From: Mesocentrotus franciscanus
Lineage: Eukaryota; Echinodermata; Echinoidea; Camarodonta; Strongylocentrotidae
NCBI GenBank assembly: GCA_037976565.1
Contig: CP137668.1
Span: 22,606,251 to 22,670,250 of the forward strand
Length of the DNA stretch: 64,000 nucleotides
Reading direction: 5' to 3'
Below are positions 1 through 37,675 of this stretch, in pieces (the first letter of the stretch is position 1; the number at the start of each line of letters is the position of its first letter). Both the position numbers and the translations under genes were made by a program. The notes beneath the pieces were generated by a model. That model was not told where the DNA came from and searched no databases. It was given only the letters and a program-made list of their open reading frames with translations.

Positions 1-518
1 CTTTCAACGCTCTAGTCCTCCTTCGGAGGGCATACTTTGTATGACTGAATCTCTTTGTTGAGACCCAGACATTAGCACCAATGCCTAGATTTTATCAGAC
101 ATCTCACTATTCCACATCAAATAGTTTTGATTCTGTTGCATCACCAACAGCACATGCGGATACGCTAAAAAGCCACCATTTTCAAATGTGAATTACAAAC
201 GGAACCATGAAGACCGAAACATCTTTGTTGTTTAAAAAATTCTGAAACTCATTTTTTTGCCTAAATTACTTTTTTTGACATTTTTTTTTGGTAAAAAAAC
301 TGGGTCAAAATGAAAATGTGATAGGCAGATTCTTCATGAAAAATTACACCTGATTGTCTACTTTTGTTTTCATAACATTTTTTGTCATGATCCCCACATC
401 AAACAAATGGGCTTCTGATTTTAGAGAGGAAAAAATTTGGCTGAGAAAAAGGGCCTTATTGTTGGCGTTGACTTGTTTCTACTGTCCTCTTGTTCAGTCT
501 CCCAAATCGGCCGTGCCC
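1..518. other. AT-rich spacer, no gene recognised
   Basis: No coding similarity, repeat unit or RNA gene was recognised on either strand. If the THAP gene at 1141-1292 continues leftwards, this stretch is part of its first intron. I looked on the minus strand for the expected second THAP exon (starting near a His-Phe pair) and did not find one, so it probably lies beyond the window. Confidence 0.4.
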
Positions 519-697
519 CTCTACTGCCAGTCTAGCGTTAACAATTAAGTTAGATCATAAGACTGGAGTGAAAGGATATTCATTTCTTTTTAAATTTCAC
601 TTTCAACTCTACTGCCAGTCTAACGTTAACAATCAAGTTAAGTTAGCTCATAAGACTGGAGTGAGAGGATATTTTTTTTTAATTTCACTTTCAACTC
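519..697. repeat. Two-copy tandem duplication, about 88 bp unit
   Basis: The segment starting CTCTACTGCCAGTCTA at 519 is repeated from 607 with a few substitutions and small indels. Both units contain GTTAACAAT, ATAAGACTGGAGTGA and a T-rich stretch ending in TTTCACTTTCAACTCT. Short open frames across it are by-products of the duplication. It lies in the presumed THAP intron. Confidence 0.8.
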
Positions 698-817
698 TGA
701 AACTTCAAATTTGTACTCTTAGTAAGAGTTCAAGAGACCCTGAATCAGGTTACCTAGCAATTTCTTTAATTAAATCTTGGTTAGAGTGATTTTGTGTCTG
801 TTTTAAAAGAGTGCAGC

Positions 818-876
818 AGACACGTTTCAGTGGCAGTGGCAGTGGCCAGTAGTCAGTACAGTGGCAGTGGCAGTGC
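818..876. repeat. GGCAGT-type short tandem repeat
   Basis: Repeated GTGGCAGTGGCAGTG blocks are interrupted by AGTAGTCAGTACA. This is a simple minisatellite with no coding sense. Confidence 0.6.
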
Positions 877-1140
877 AAGAACCCAGAAATTCGAATCCAC
901 TCTCAAGCTTTTTAACAATAACATCTGAATTCTTGCCATTATTCACCATTCATGTGTTTATACATTCTAAGACTAAAAGTCAGTTGTTCTTTAAGGTTTA
1001 ATAAAAATTCTGTTCAGTTCTGGTTGAATTCTGTAGACCAATTCAGACAGAAGAAAGGCATGCCTATTCTGCAAGTTCAAGTTTACATACATAACCTATA
1101 CACCGATATTAATACATGGGACGGATATGGCACTTCTTAC

Positions 1141-1292
1141 CTCGCACAAACAAGATGAAGAAGTTGGTTTCCACCCCACTCTGCTCACTTTGTTCTCCCA
1201 TATTTTTCGTCTTTGTGGATCTGCGGGGAACCTATACATCTTGTACCCCTTCTCCGATTTATTGCTGCACCGAAGGCGCAACAACCCGTCAT
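1141..1292 (-). CDS. THAP-domain protein, first coding exon (frameshifted, partial)
   Basis: The minus-strand exon encodes the N-terminal part of a THAP zinc finger, a C2CH DNA-binding domain found in transposase-derived animal proteins. The ATG at 1292-1290 opens MTGCCAFG. After a one-base frame slip near 1270 the reading continues CSNKSEKGYKMYRFP, then ADPQRRKIWENKV, a conserved tryptophan (GWKP) and SCLCE. It stops at an exact donor, GAG|GTAAGA, at 1141/1140. The remaining Cys-X2-His and HF elements are expected in the next exon, which is not visible in the window. Read straight from the ATG, the frame leaves the domain; one extra base would join the Cys-Cys start to the rest. The slip could be an assembly error, an allele or true decay. 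The well-preserved remainder and the intact donor argue for a recently functional gene. Family call is confident; functionality is not. Confidence 0.72.
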
Positions 1293-1440
1293 ATTGTCGT
1301 GTTCTTTAAATCACTGACTGTCAGCTCGAGCTCGTTTGATATCACGGTCGCGGTAAGAATGATAGCGCTGCGCTGCGCTGCGGAGTGAAACAAAATGGCG
1401 CCAGGAGTCACGTGACCATCAAATTCCGGTCCTCCTATGT
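1293..1440 (-). promoter_or_regulatory. Presumed TATA-less promoter/5' leader of THAP gene
   Basis: Directly upstream of the THAP ATG the composition becomes CpG-rich. It contains a GCGCTGCGCTGCGCTG run (about 1366-1380), an E-box CACGTG at 1409-1414 and a YY1-like CAAAATGGCGCC at 1391-1402. No TATA box is seen. The placement is an inference from position and composition. Confidence 0.4.
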
Positions 1441-1468
1441 CGCTACTCTCTTTATGTAGGTACTCTAG

Positions 1469-1880
1469 TTAAAGGGGGGTCTTAGCCCCACCTATAGTCC
1501 GGGGTTAAGCTTATTCCACTTTCTGTTCAGACACAAATTTACCAAAGTGGGCTAGCCCCACCTATAGTACGGGGTTAGCTGGCCCTGCAAAATAGCAGGG
1601 CTAACCCCACAATTGTGGTGCTAACTCCGCAATTGCGGTGCCAAGCAAATGAATGAGAACAGAAACGAAAAATAGTCCGGTACTACGCAATGGAGCGAAT
1701 GAATGAATATTCACGCTATACGGCTAGTACGGGGCTAACGAAATGCAGTGAGAACAGCATGAATTTTCTTATTCCGGGATTGGCACTTAGTACAGGACTA
1801 AAAAAGCATGTGTGAAAAGCCAAAAAAGTTAGTCCAGGGTTAAGGATAGTATGGGGCTAAGCAAAGTACGGGGTTAAGCA
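1469..1880. repeat. Cluster of short inverted repeats with GGGGTTA/TAACCCC motifs
   Basis: The block begins TTAAAGGGGGG and is full of complementary GGGGTTA/TAACCCC or TAGCCCC motifs. A strong hairpin lies at 1571-1608 (GGGGTTAGC and CCCTGC pair with GCAGGG and CTAACCCC). It is followed by two 12-bp perfect palindromes, CCACAATTGTGG (1607-1618) and CCGCAATTGCGG (1627-1638). The phrase AGCCCCACCTATAGT recurs at about 1485 and 1555. It resembles a decayed foldback element; the family was not recognised. Confidence 0.6.
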
Positions 1881-2380
1881 AAACAAGTGTGAAAAGAGTA
1901 TTACTAATTTGATAAGTTTTGAGATGAAATGTCATTCTCTTTTATGTTTTAAGGAATTTTAAACTCAAAAGGTCCTAACCACATGATCTGTCCATATAAA
2001 AGAAGATACCTGTAATGGAATGTGAAAGATTGAGATGAATCAGACTAGTAAAATTATAAGTTTTGATGCATTGATCATTACTGATGTAGATAACCTTCCA
2101 TTGGTAATTTGAATTACAGTTAACTCTGCGTAACTTTATGTTGCACAAGTCTAATTTTCCCTAAGTTGAATCAAGTTTTTGGACCAAACTATGCAAGACA
2201 TGTGTTATTTACAAGTCAGATTTTGCAGTAGAACTATTTTTTTATTTGACTTATGCAGAATTAACTGTACTACATTTTTTGTATAATACTTATGATTACG
2301 AATACAAGTTTCTCACCTAAAAATTTTGCTTTTCTGTTCTTTATTTATAGGGCTGGGAGGGGGGCCTGTCCTACCAATAT

Positions 2381-2545
2381 TATGGTGTTACTGTTAAGCA
2401 TACCCCACAATGTTTTCACACTTGATTTGACCAAAATGGGCTAGCCCCACCTATGGTAGGATTTTTTAGAAGGGCACCCCCTTCTCATGGCTAAGCAATG
2501 AAATGCGATGGTAAGTGTTCAAGTGAGAACAGAATCCGAATGCAT
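2381..2545. repeat. Second piece of the GGGGTTA/TAGCCCC repeat
   Basis: GCTAGCCCCACCTATGGTA recurs here, followed by an AGCAATGAAATGCGATGG stretch like that in the block at 1469-1880. The AT-rich sequence between (about 1890-2340) may be an insertion or unrelated spacer. Confidence 0.5.
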
Positions 2546-3370
2546 GTATTAGCAAAGTAATTTTGCCAGTCCTATCTCAATTTTTAGCCTAGATATATAA
2601 CAAAGTTTCAAATTACAAGGTTATATCCTTGTTCCCAGAGAGTTTGTTTGAATACATTTCCATGAAAACAGTTTTACCCCTTGCCTCTTTATTATTTCAA
2701 AGTTTTAAGTATCATTTGTTATCTTGGAGTTTATAAATATTAATGATAAATAATACATTGAGCAAAATCCGTCCCAAGTGCAATGTTCAGCATAGCGAGA
2801 TAACCATCAAAACATTACTCCAAGAAATTAATTTAGTTACACCACGTTTAAGCCACATTTGCACATGTGCCAAATAGACATTCAAACATAATTTGTGGGG
2901 GGGGGGGTTTGAGGAGGGAGGGGATGTCAAATTTATCTTGACTTACTAAATAATAATGAGTTTGCCCTTGGTAATGCTGTTTATCTTGGTATCTATTTTC
3001 ATAGAATACCCAGTTGATTTATAAAGAAATTGTCTGTTTTGGGGTGGACCATTTTGAATTGTATTGTATGCTCACAAAAAGTCACAATGACATTAAATTG
3101 TGTGCTCTACTCACTTGATGAAATGTGCAGTCTTGAAAAAAGAAATATATATATACCATTGTTTGAAATATTGCTTCATTGTAAAATATTAATACTATGG
3201 TTACTTTGTTTAACTACATTGTACAACTTGTTTATTTTTGAAATAATGGAATTTCATAATAAATATTTTTCTTTCTATAACATTATCAATATTTTGTTTC
3301 AATACTTTCACATTGTAAAGGGGGCAAAAAAGATTTATTTATAAAACTTATGGGCATGACTATTAGTTGT
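2546..3370. other. AT-rich spacer, nothing recognised
   Basis: Contains a G run near 2897-2907 and long AT-rich stretches. Open frames here are short and have no conserved motif. Confidence 0.4.
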
Positions 3371-3372
3371 GG

Positions 3373-3414
<42 letters not shown>

Positions 3415-3419
3415 AAGAA

Positions 3420-3450
<31 letters not shown>

Positions 3451-3451
3451 T
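3371..3451. repeat. (GT)n-(GA)n compound microsatellite
   Basis: About 13 GT dinucleotides are followed by an interrupted GA run and a G tract. The 88-codon minus-strand frame over it (Ser/Leu then Thr/His runs) is purely low-complexity. Confidence 0.95.
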
Positions 3452-4149
3452 AAAGAGAAAGAGACTGGGGGCATTGATTGTGGATTGTTTAAGATCATGA
3501 AGTAGAAATCATAGGAAGAAAAAGAATAAAACAATGATGCGATGTTAGACAAAATATAACACTTTGCAAGAATACAGATTGATTGTTAAGGGGGAGGGGG
3601 GTGAAAATAGCAATGAATTTTTCTCATAAGAGATACAAGAGAAAGGTAATTTACCACTGCCAGCATATCTTTGAAAATAAAGAAATTTCAAGATAGAATA
3701 GAAAGTAATAGCATATGAAAATCAGCAGATTTAAAATGATCATACAAACCATAATTTATCATGTAGCGTTTATGAAACTGTCACTAAAAAAATAAGGAAT
3801 GCAAGACACAAAATCATTAGAAACACAGTGAAATCTACCAATTTATTATTCTTTTTATACTCTAAATGTGATATAACAATACATTTATTCTCTGTAATTC
3901 ATACCTGAGAGATACAGACAGACGTCATAATAACAAACACTGAAAATATAGACTCTTGTTTGACTTACAGAATATTCACTCTATTTTTTAAAATATAAAT
4001 ATAATATCTAATATGTTTTTTGACCTGAACGTTATGTATCCTAGCAGACCATACGTGCTCCAAGATTCATTAAGTTGTTCATGACAGTGGTTGGAATACT
4101 GCCCTCAATCTTGTATAAAAAAATTTCCTGAAAATAAAGATATGGGGAT
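3452..4149. other. AT-rich spacer, nothing recognised
   Basis: No conserved reading frame, repeat or RNA motif was seen on either strand. Confidence 0.4.
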
Positions 4150-4316
4150 AGAATCTAGGGCACGTTTCTGGAAAGCTACAGCCCATACGGTCACGTATCT
4201 AGGAAAACTATCTCCGGACAGACAACAATCTAGGGCAAATATCCCTGCCACCTGGCTGTCTAGGACAACTATTTCTAGACAGACAAAAATCTAGAAAAAA
4301 TATCCCGGTCACCACC
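4150..4316. repeat. Degenerate CTAGG-acaactat minisatellite
   Basis: Irregular units of about 35-40 bp contain ATCTAGGGCAAATATCCC, TCTAGGACAACTATTTC and ATCTAGAAAAAATATCCC. The core CTAGGACAACTA is the same phrase that builds the large minisatellite at 28653-29029, so the two loci look related. Confidence 0.55.
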
Positions 4317-4599
4317 CATAACATACAGGGAGAGGTGGGTCTATGGGCTACAGCCCCAGGGAAATTTTAAAATTATCAATATTCTGGCTGTCATGTGGTG
4401 TATTTGAATATTTTCATATCTTAGTAGCTACATTTTTACAACAAAATTACAACTATTTTCTAACTGGAAGGTTCGCATTCGGCGAAGAAACATCAGAAAC
4501 AGCGCACAGTTGTGCAGTAATAATAATAAAGTAATGTGGTCTTGATAGCTAGATGGATCATGGAACGTGTATGGTCACCCTACATACCAATATGAGATA

Positions 4600-4789
4600 C
4601 AGTCAAACCTGTCTATAGCGACCACCCAAGGAAAACACAAAAAGTGGTCTTTGTAGACAGGTGGTCTTTGTAGACAGGTTCCTTTAGTACATGTTTCAAT
4701 GAGAAAGCATTTTCAAGGGAAACAAAAAAGGTGGTCTTTGTAGACAGGTGGTCTTTGTAGACAGGTGGTCACTAAAGCAGGTTTGACTG
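4600..4789. mobile_element. MITE H1, TA-flanked, CAGTCAAACCTG termini (Tc1/mariner-pogo type)
   Basis: Inverted ends: left CAGTCAAACCTGTCTATAG, right complement CAGTCAAACCTGCTTTAG, flanked on both sides by TA, as expected for Tc1/mariner superfamily insertions. Inside, GTGGTCTTTGTAGACAG is tandemly duplicated twice, making most of the 190 bp self-complementary with the left GACCACC motif. No transposase is present. Confidence 0.8.
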
Positions 4790-4799
4790 TACTATTATG

Positions 4800-7394
4800 G
4801 CACAGGGAGGGTATAGGCGAGAGACAATGGGCATCCTGGCTATCTCTCTAGCTTAGGCAATCACTATGTAGGTTTGAAGTAATCCATGGTTTGAAATCCA
4901 TGGTGTGACTATGGAAGACCACCTATATTATCACAATTTTTCAAACAAAATTGACCCGTGTACAAAGCTCCTTCCCCTGGCTTGATAAAAATGACTGTCA
5001 TGTCATATTTGATAGTGCTCAGGGGCATACTTCCAGACTCAAGATCTAACCCTCTCAATTATGTTCACTACACACAATGTTTTGGGATTGCCTTTTCATT
5101 TCGTCATGATTACAGGGATTGATTTTGCTTTCACCCTTGTTTTAGCCTAAAGGGGGAACCATACATACATACTATACCGTATAAAGCCTGAAAAAATCTA
5201 GAACTGAGAAGCCACATAGCTTGAAATCCAGCAAAAGATTAAAAACTGGCACCCCTCATGTTTGAAATTGTACATGAATAGAGTTGAGCAGCTAGTGTGT
5301 ACTTTTCAAAACACTGGCAAGAACACAGCTATCATTTTAATAAGATTACACAAATCAAAACCAAGTTCTTTTAACAGTCTACGCCAAGGAATACGTTTCC
5401 TAAGTACGATTTTTCAAGTACGTTTCAAGTACGAGAGTAAAAAAAATTGAAAAATAAAATTTGTCCATCGGTTTGATGTAACGTTCTACATATAGAATGG
5501 CGGTTTAAAACAGTTATATGTGTTATCTGTTTTGGTTCTTGTAAGCAGACCCACAAAAGGGTTAGGGCATTGTTACCATGGTTACTTCGTGATAGACTGG
5601 GATGATAAAATAATTAAAAATAGAAAATGGGGAGTTGATAAGTTACACATTGTTGAGTATTCTTCACTCACAATCATAGGCGTTGCTTGAACATTTTGAA
5701 TCAATGGGAGAGGGGGTGTAAAAATTATTGATATGAAGAGCTATCAAATTTTCAATTAATTTTCAACTAAATTTCATTATTAAAATGAAAGAAATATCTG
5801 CGATAGAAATAGGAGGGATAGGCGAGACACATATACTTAAAAATCAAAAGTTTGTTCATTTCTTTTCTCTCGCCAGGTCATCCAGAATCGCCGGGGAGTG
5901 GTGTCAATACATTTTCCCTACCATTTTTTTTTCAATATCAAAATACAGATTTACACCAAATATACAAATTTTATGAGTAAAAGCCCCAAAACTTATACAT
6001 TTTTATTCTGGGTAGGAGAAATGGCATTTTTTCCTCTCATATCAAACGTCTTATTTGCTTTAAAGCTGTTATTTGCTTACTGGAACTTGAACACATCATA
6101 CTTCTAATATACATAAATGTAAAACAAGGTAATACAAACATAAACAAAATTACATCGCAGTAATACAGCACTGAAAACAATATACCATACACAAACATAA
6201 ACATATTTATAAATATTCTATAGAAAAACAATAATTAAACCATGAAACTACAATGCTTACACATTGAAATGTTTACTAATGACTCATGAATCTAGACCTA
6301 AATGAGCTAGATCAAAGAACACAAACTAATGAATTTATCATTTTACAGATGAACTTGTCAAACTAAGTTACACGTATGTCATTATTCACGGTGAATATTG
6401 GAATATCAAATTGAGTCAGTTGATCGAATATTAAAAATATAGTCATTACACACACAAAATAGATCACTTTTTTTTTTTTACTTATCTCATACAAAATGTA
6501 AAATTGGACTGTTTCAAATTTAAGCAAGTCGCCACTTGTTATCTTAAAGAAAAATAACTGGCAATACTTACATGGTGCATACAAATATTCCCTTTAAGTT
6601 TACAACTAAATCAACATGTGAGAATAATAAACATATTCTGTGTATTTCTGAAGGTGGTGATAGTGTCGACAACTTGACAACGGCTCAAAGAATATGGCAC
6701 GCGATGTGGAATAGACGAGTTACATTCAATTTATGGACGTTTCTTTGAGGAACACGTGATGCCCAGTTTATTAGCCAGTTCATAGATACAATCGGCTCAT
6801 GGGCAGATAGGGGTCATTTGTAGAAAATTGTAAAACTGTAATAATTAATCATTTATGCACCGATGGTACATTCTATGATACACAAGTGGAATTATTCATC
6901 TCAAGAGGGCAAACAACAGGTATTCATGAAGCACGTCAATCACTTTGGCAACGATTATTTTAAAATGAACAAAGTGAGACTTCTCCATGTGCAAAAGATC
7001 CGTTGATATTTGGGGTCATTTGTGCCATGTACTAATTACGAACTGGTTTACCGGGTACTCGATAATTTGACCTGTTTTGTATGATAGTATTTTATGGTGG
7101 AATCCTACATAAAGTTTGAAAAGCCTCTGACATGCTGTCGGATAGGCAACAACCACTTCTGTTAAAGAAGACGGCATTAATTTCCAGCTCTCCTTTTTTT
7201 TTTACCTGCTATATATTATAAAATTCTATGGTTCTTCTATTTTGATTAATTCAATATTTCCACCTTACATCTATGTCATTCATGTATATTTCCTTAGTGT
7301 ATATTTATGTCAACTTATCTTGTTGTTGATGAACTCTGTTTTACTCTTAATCATATTTTGCATGTACGCAGTATTGCAATTTACGTTTAATAAC
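4800..7394. other. AT-rich spacer, no gene recognised
   Basis: Open frames of 60-90 codons are AT-rich Phe/Ile/Tyr/Lys strings without motifs. No exon of a known family was recognised. The region lies between the THAP exon and the 3' end of the OATP gene and is probably intergenic. Confidence 0.35.
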
Positions 7395-7515
7395 AATAAA
7401 TATTTTTCATGTAAACTCTCAGCACCTTTAGCACTTTTGCGAAATGGATATGGCGCTTTACAAATACTCAATATTATTATTTTTATCATTATCATTATTA
7501 TCATCAAAACTGGGT
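7395..7515 (+). mobile_element. SINE 3'-tail fragment
   Basis: GGCGCTTTACAAATACTCA followed by ATT/ATC trinucleotides matches the 3' tail architecture of the full SINEs near 25, 30 and 31 kb. The tRNA-like head is missing, so it is a 5'-truncated or eroded copy. Confidence 0.45.
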
Positions 7516-8271
7516 TTTCATAGTTTCAACTCTGTCGAAAAAAGAAATGTGACATCCATGAGATTTTCAAACTTGCTGTCCGTTATTATTAGAATGATAT
7601 TCATGATCAACATAATAACAAAAAAAAACAAGCACACCCCAAAAAAAAAAAACACCAACAACAACAATGATGAAACAAAATATAAAAAGAAGATCCTCAT
7701 TTTTTTAAAAGTTGCTAATAAAGCTTGAAAAATCATAAATTTGCTGACAGTTTCTAAATTTTCCAATAAAATGTTTGAAGCGGGGTGGTCTCTCTCTCGC
7801 ACGCGACGCCCCTGTATGCCGGTGACTATTGTTTCTCTAAATAATAGATTGACACCGTTTTCAGCAGAGAAGGCTGTGGTGATTAAAAATGCCAACGACC
7901 AAAAATGCTTCTATTGAGTACAACAAAAAGCGGAAATAGCATAATGTATCAGTTATTTCATTTGTGTTTACACGCAACTACTTAATCAGAATCAGGTAGG
8001 CCCTATACGGTAAAGCATTTACATTTTATCACCTGATATAATTTTAAATTTTCATGAATGCCAGTCTCTCTCATATCAAAGCTAAGATCTCTTTTGGTAG
8101 CAGAGAGAGCTCTATTTCCAGGTCAGCAAACCTGAATCCATATTCATTCTTTGGCGGAATGAAGAAACAAGGAGAATACAATAAGCAGGTGGGTGAACAT
8201 TACTGCCCGTAGCACATGAAGCAACGATTTGATTACTTCTCTTGTGGAGGTAATTGGCTCATAAATTTATA

Positions 8272-8361
8272 CAGTCAAACCTGCTTTATATAGTGACCAC
8301 CTTTCTACAAAGACCACTTTTTGTGTTTCCCTTGGGCAGTCGCTATAGACAGGTTTGACTA
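8272..8361. mobile_element. MITE H2, TA-flanked palindromic copy of H1 family
   Basis: Begins CAGTCAAACCTGCTTTATA and ends with the complement of ATAGTCAAACCTGTCTATAG, next to TA dinucleotides. The core pairs GTGACCACCTTT with AAGACCAC-type sequence. At 90 bp it is a shortened derivative of the H1 element. Confidence 0.75.
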
Positions 8362-8454
8362 TATCACAAATGCATAGCAAATGTTTGCAGTGTTCATTTT
8401 ACATTCACTGTTTGTACCTTGTCAATCTTACATGGCGCGTACCAGAACCAGTCG

Positions 8455-8972
8455 CTAACAGACAACTACTCTAAAGGAAAGCAGAAAAATCAGAGAAGCA
8501 AACTGATGAAAGTTTCAATTAAATCTGACTAAATATAAGAAAGTTATGAATTTTTGAAAGTTGTAATCACCAGACGTATGGGCACTTCAATGTGTTGTAG
8601 TGCTGGACTGCTTTCCCATCTGTTCCAACACATAAAATGATTAAAATTAAATTTTTTTCAAAAGTTCAAGGCTCAGAAGAGTCTATTCTTTTTAGAGGAC
8701 CTATAATAATATGCTAGCTATAATATATTTTGAGTAGTGCCCCAAGAGAGAAGGAACTTGTGAGAAAAACAGAAATTATTGATATTTTTGTAGACGGCAA
8801 ATGGGAGAGTTATCCACGTCCTACGTCACAATCCACTGACCACCAAACTACCCATTTGAGATTCGCATAGACTTAGTAATCTCATATTTCAAAAATTTTT
8901 GCCATTCTGTTTCTGTAATTTTTCTGCTTTCATACAAATCAACTTATTACAAGGGTTGGATTGCCCTTTGAG
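8455..8972. mobile_element. MITE family C, copy 1
   Basis: Homologous over about 500 bp, in the same orientation, to 37676-38274. The ends are long imperfect inverted repeats: AAAGCAGAAAAATCAGAGAA on the left is answered by its near-complement on the right, and AAGAAAGTTATGAATTTTTG is answered inside. The right end CAATCC..CCCTTTGAG is a mutated version of copy 2's TTAA end; the left terminus has decayed. Confidence 0.75.
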
Positions 8973-9149
8973 TCTATCAGACTGTGTTTTAGCCTGCACT
9001 CATCAAACATTATTACAAGCTGTAGGAAGGCAATTGATGCATACACCTGTAATTCAAAGCAAAGCCTTTACATCTCCTGTTGTGCAATGTAACACTCACA
9101 TAGCATGTCAAAGAAGGGAACAGTCGCCGACTTCGTTGACAGTCTTTAG

Positions 9150-9427
9150 GGCTTGCTTCGAATCATCCGGTAATCGCGTCGGGTCGGGTGGTCGTGTTAC
9201 CCGACCTTATGTGAAAACATGCCCCTTTATTCACGAAATGTCGTGCGAAATGTTTATGAAATAAACCCCTATCATCTACAAATGGTGTGGTCCCATTTAC
9301 CAGACACTTCCTTAAAAAAAAAAAAAAATCTATGAAATGTCGTGTCATCTTCTGCTTTTGTTCCACGAAAGGTGGTGTAACGCGACCACCCAACCAGACG
9401 CGATGACCCGGTGATTCGAAATAAGCC
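9150..9427. mobile_element. Foldback MITE with exact 8-bp target duplication
   Basis: GTCTTTAG occurs immediately outside both ends (9142-9149 and 9428-9435). The termini are inverted repeats over at least 60 bp: the left TTCGAATCATCCGG, ATCGCGTC and GGGTGGTCGTGTTAC are matched by TTCGAATCACCGG, ATCGCGTC and GGGTGGTCGCGTTAC on the other strand. Outer ends are GGCTT/AAGCC. Eight-base duplication with GG-type ends fits Merlin or hAT relatives; the superfamily is not certain. It carries the first canonical AATAAA (complement, 9226-9231) downstream of the OATP stop, so it might supply that gene's poly(A) signal. Confidence 0.8.
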
Positions 9428-9950
9428 GTCTTTAGTCAGTAAATGACGCCTTGTGTGCAGCCAGCATATCGCTTCTGCAGCTGTTTTCTGCATAAACAGA
9501 GCAACCTTAAATTGTGATAAAACATCAGCTGCAAACTTTGATATTTACCATGAATCCTATTATGCATGAGTAGAAATGAATATAATCCAGACAAAACACA
9601 GATTTTCTTGTTAAATAATTACATTAAAAACGTTATACAAGAAAGCACCAGTTTGGGACAAAATCTCTAAATGGTAACATATGGGAAGTTTGTTTCTGAA
9701 GAGTAGAACAATTATTTGCTTTGGCTTTCAATGTGAAGGGCATACTGGGGAGACGGCCGAATGGTTAGCCACAATCGACAAAATGGACAAATATTACTTT
9801 ACTGGTCTGTGAACACCAGCTACAAAATGTTCCAGCCAGAATCCGGGAAAGATTTCTGTTGTGACATGTGTTAATTCCTAGAATCCATTTCTTTGTGCCG
9901 AATGGAAATAGGTCAAGAATACATTCTATTATAAACGTGTTAATTTACTA

Positions 9951-35993
<26,043 letters not shown>

Positions 35994-36105
35994 CTTGACG
36001 GCGGTCGTCGACGTCGTTTCGCCGTTGATAAAGTGGATGACACCGACGGTAGGTTTCGATGACGCGGTGTTGACGTCGATGCTGGATGGATCCCTTACCC
36101 TGTAA

Positions 36106-37675
36106 ATATGTTGAATTTGAAGCTCATAGTTAATGATTATGTTGATCTAATTCACGCCCATGTATCACGGCACCAACTAAAACAGAGTTGATGTTAATAT
36201 CATACACGATCAAAGATTTGATATAACATTATTTTGAAAGATCCCATGGTCACTTGAATTCAGTAACGAAACCAACTAGCTCCTACAGGAATTAAGAGTG
36301 AAGTTATCAAAGAATCAAAACTATTACATGGATCTATTTTAGCATCCGATTTTCTCTAATTACAAGAGGAATACCATACAAATTCAATACAAAGGTTTCA
36401 CTTCATGATCATATTCAAGATTAGTGAGAGAGAGAGAGAAAGAGAGAGGATGGGAGGGAGGGAGAGGGAGAGAGGGAGAGAGGGAGAGAGAGATATGGAG
36501 AGAGGGGGGAAAGGCAACACATGGGCCATGTCACCTGTGTCCAGAAGTTTGATAGTATATTTGTGAATTTTACAGGCAGCTATATTTGCAAGTGTGACAA
36601 CAAGGAAATACAATGTGATAATTTTCACATTTTAGATGAAGCTCACTTCATAAAAGCCATTTACTTGAAGCCGAGGTGAATGCTGGAAGATTTTGAAGGA
36701 GCTACACCAACGCATGTGAACGTAATCTGCTATTATAATGACAATTTTGAAGAACGATCTCTTTAATAGCATTCTCTCAGATTCTTGCTATTTACAGAGT
36801 AAATTTAAATAAAATGAGATAAATTGAAATTTAGGCATCTTCTTAACATTGTGCACGGGTTACCGTTAAACCTATATTAATGCGAGTTGCTCAAATATTC
36901 ATAGCACGTGAATTATTCTAGCGGTGCCATTCTTCGGAACATGAGAGTTCCATCATACTTATAGGCTATCTGTTGTCTGGCGATGATGACTCTTCATTCT
37001 TATTTATTTGACTTTACCCTCTTCTTCCCCAAAATGCTCTTATAGGACTGCCTAACACAGGGTTGGCAATTAGCCGGGAAATACTCATACGCGTACCATA
37101 GAAATGTTTTTATTGTATGATATGAAATAGCAATCTGACTTCATTCCTCAGTGAAAAATCAAACGCCCATCTTTGATGAAGATAAACATTATTATAAGGG
37201 AGTGAGATAACTATATAGCATTGGCAGATTAAGGGGATGGAGGCACAATGGTCACCTTCATACCCCCTCCCTCGAAATCAAAGTGGCAAGTGGTATACAA
37301 AGTACACAAACCACAACATGTACCCCCCATCCGCGCCCTTTTAAACATATTTTAGAACCCATGAAAGGTATCTATATAATGCGCCCCTTTTCCGTCTGTT
37401 TTGTTTGGTTGCTTTTTAATAAGAAAATTTTCTGACTTGTGGCTCCCTTCCATATCCCGCATCCTATATCACTGCATCGTATTGGTCCTTCATATATATA
37501 ATTCACTTTTTGAAAGCCAATCCTTTCCCACACACAAATTGAGGCTTGAAATTAGCATGTCCCATTGTCCTAATAGGACGTATATATACATATAGAACCA
37601 ATGCTATGTATACATATATAGCACTGCAGAAGTGCCCCTTGGAGTGACTGTGTAGAATGGAAAATGGAAATGATG
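36106..37675. other. Upstream flank of OATP coding region; no gene recognised
   Basis: May contain the OATP 5' UTR exon and promoter, but no TATA box or obvious first exon was recognised. A (GA)n tract lies at 36421-36510. Other open frames are short and motif-free. Confidence 0.35.
36421..36510. repeat. (GA)n/GGGA purine tract
   Basis: GAGAGA runs with GGGAGGGAGAGGGAGAG interruptions. Confidence 0.9.
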
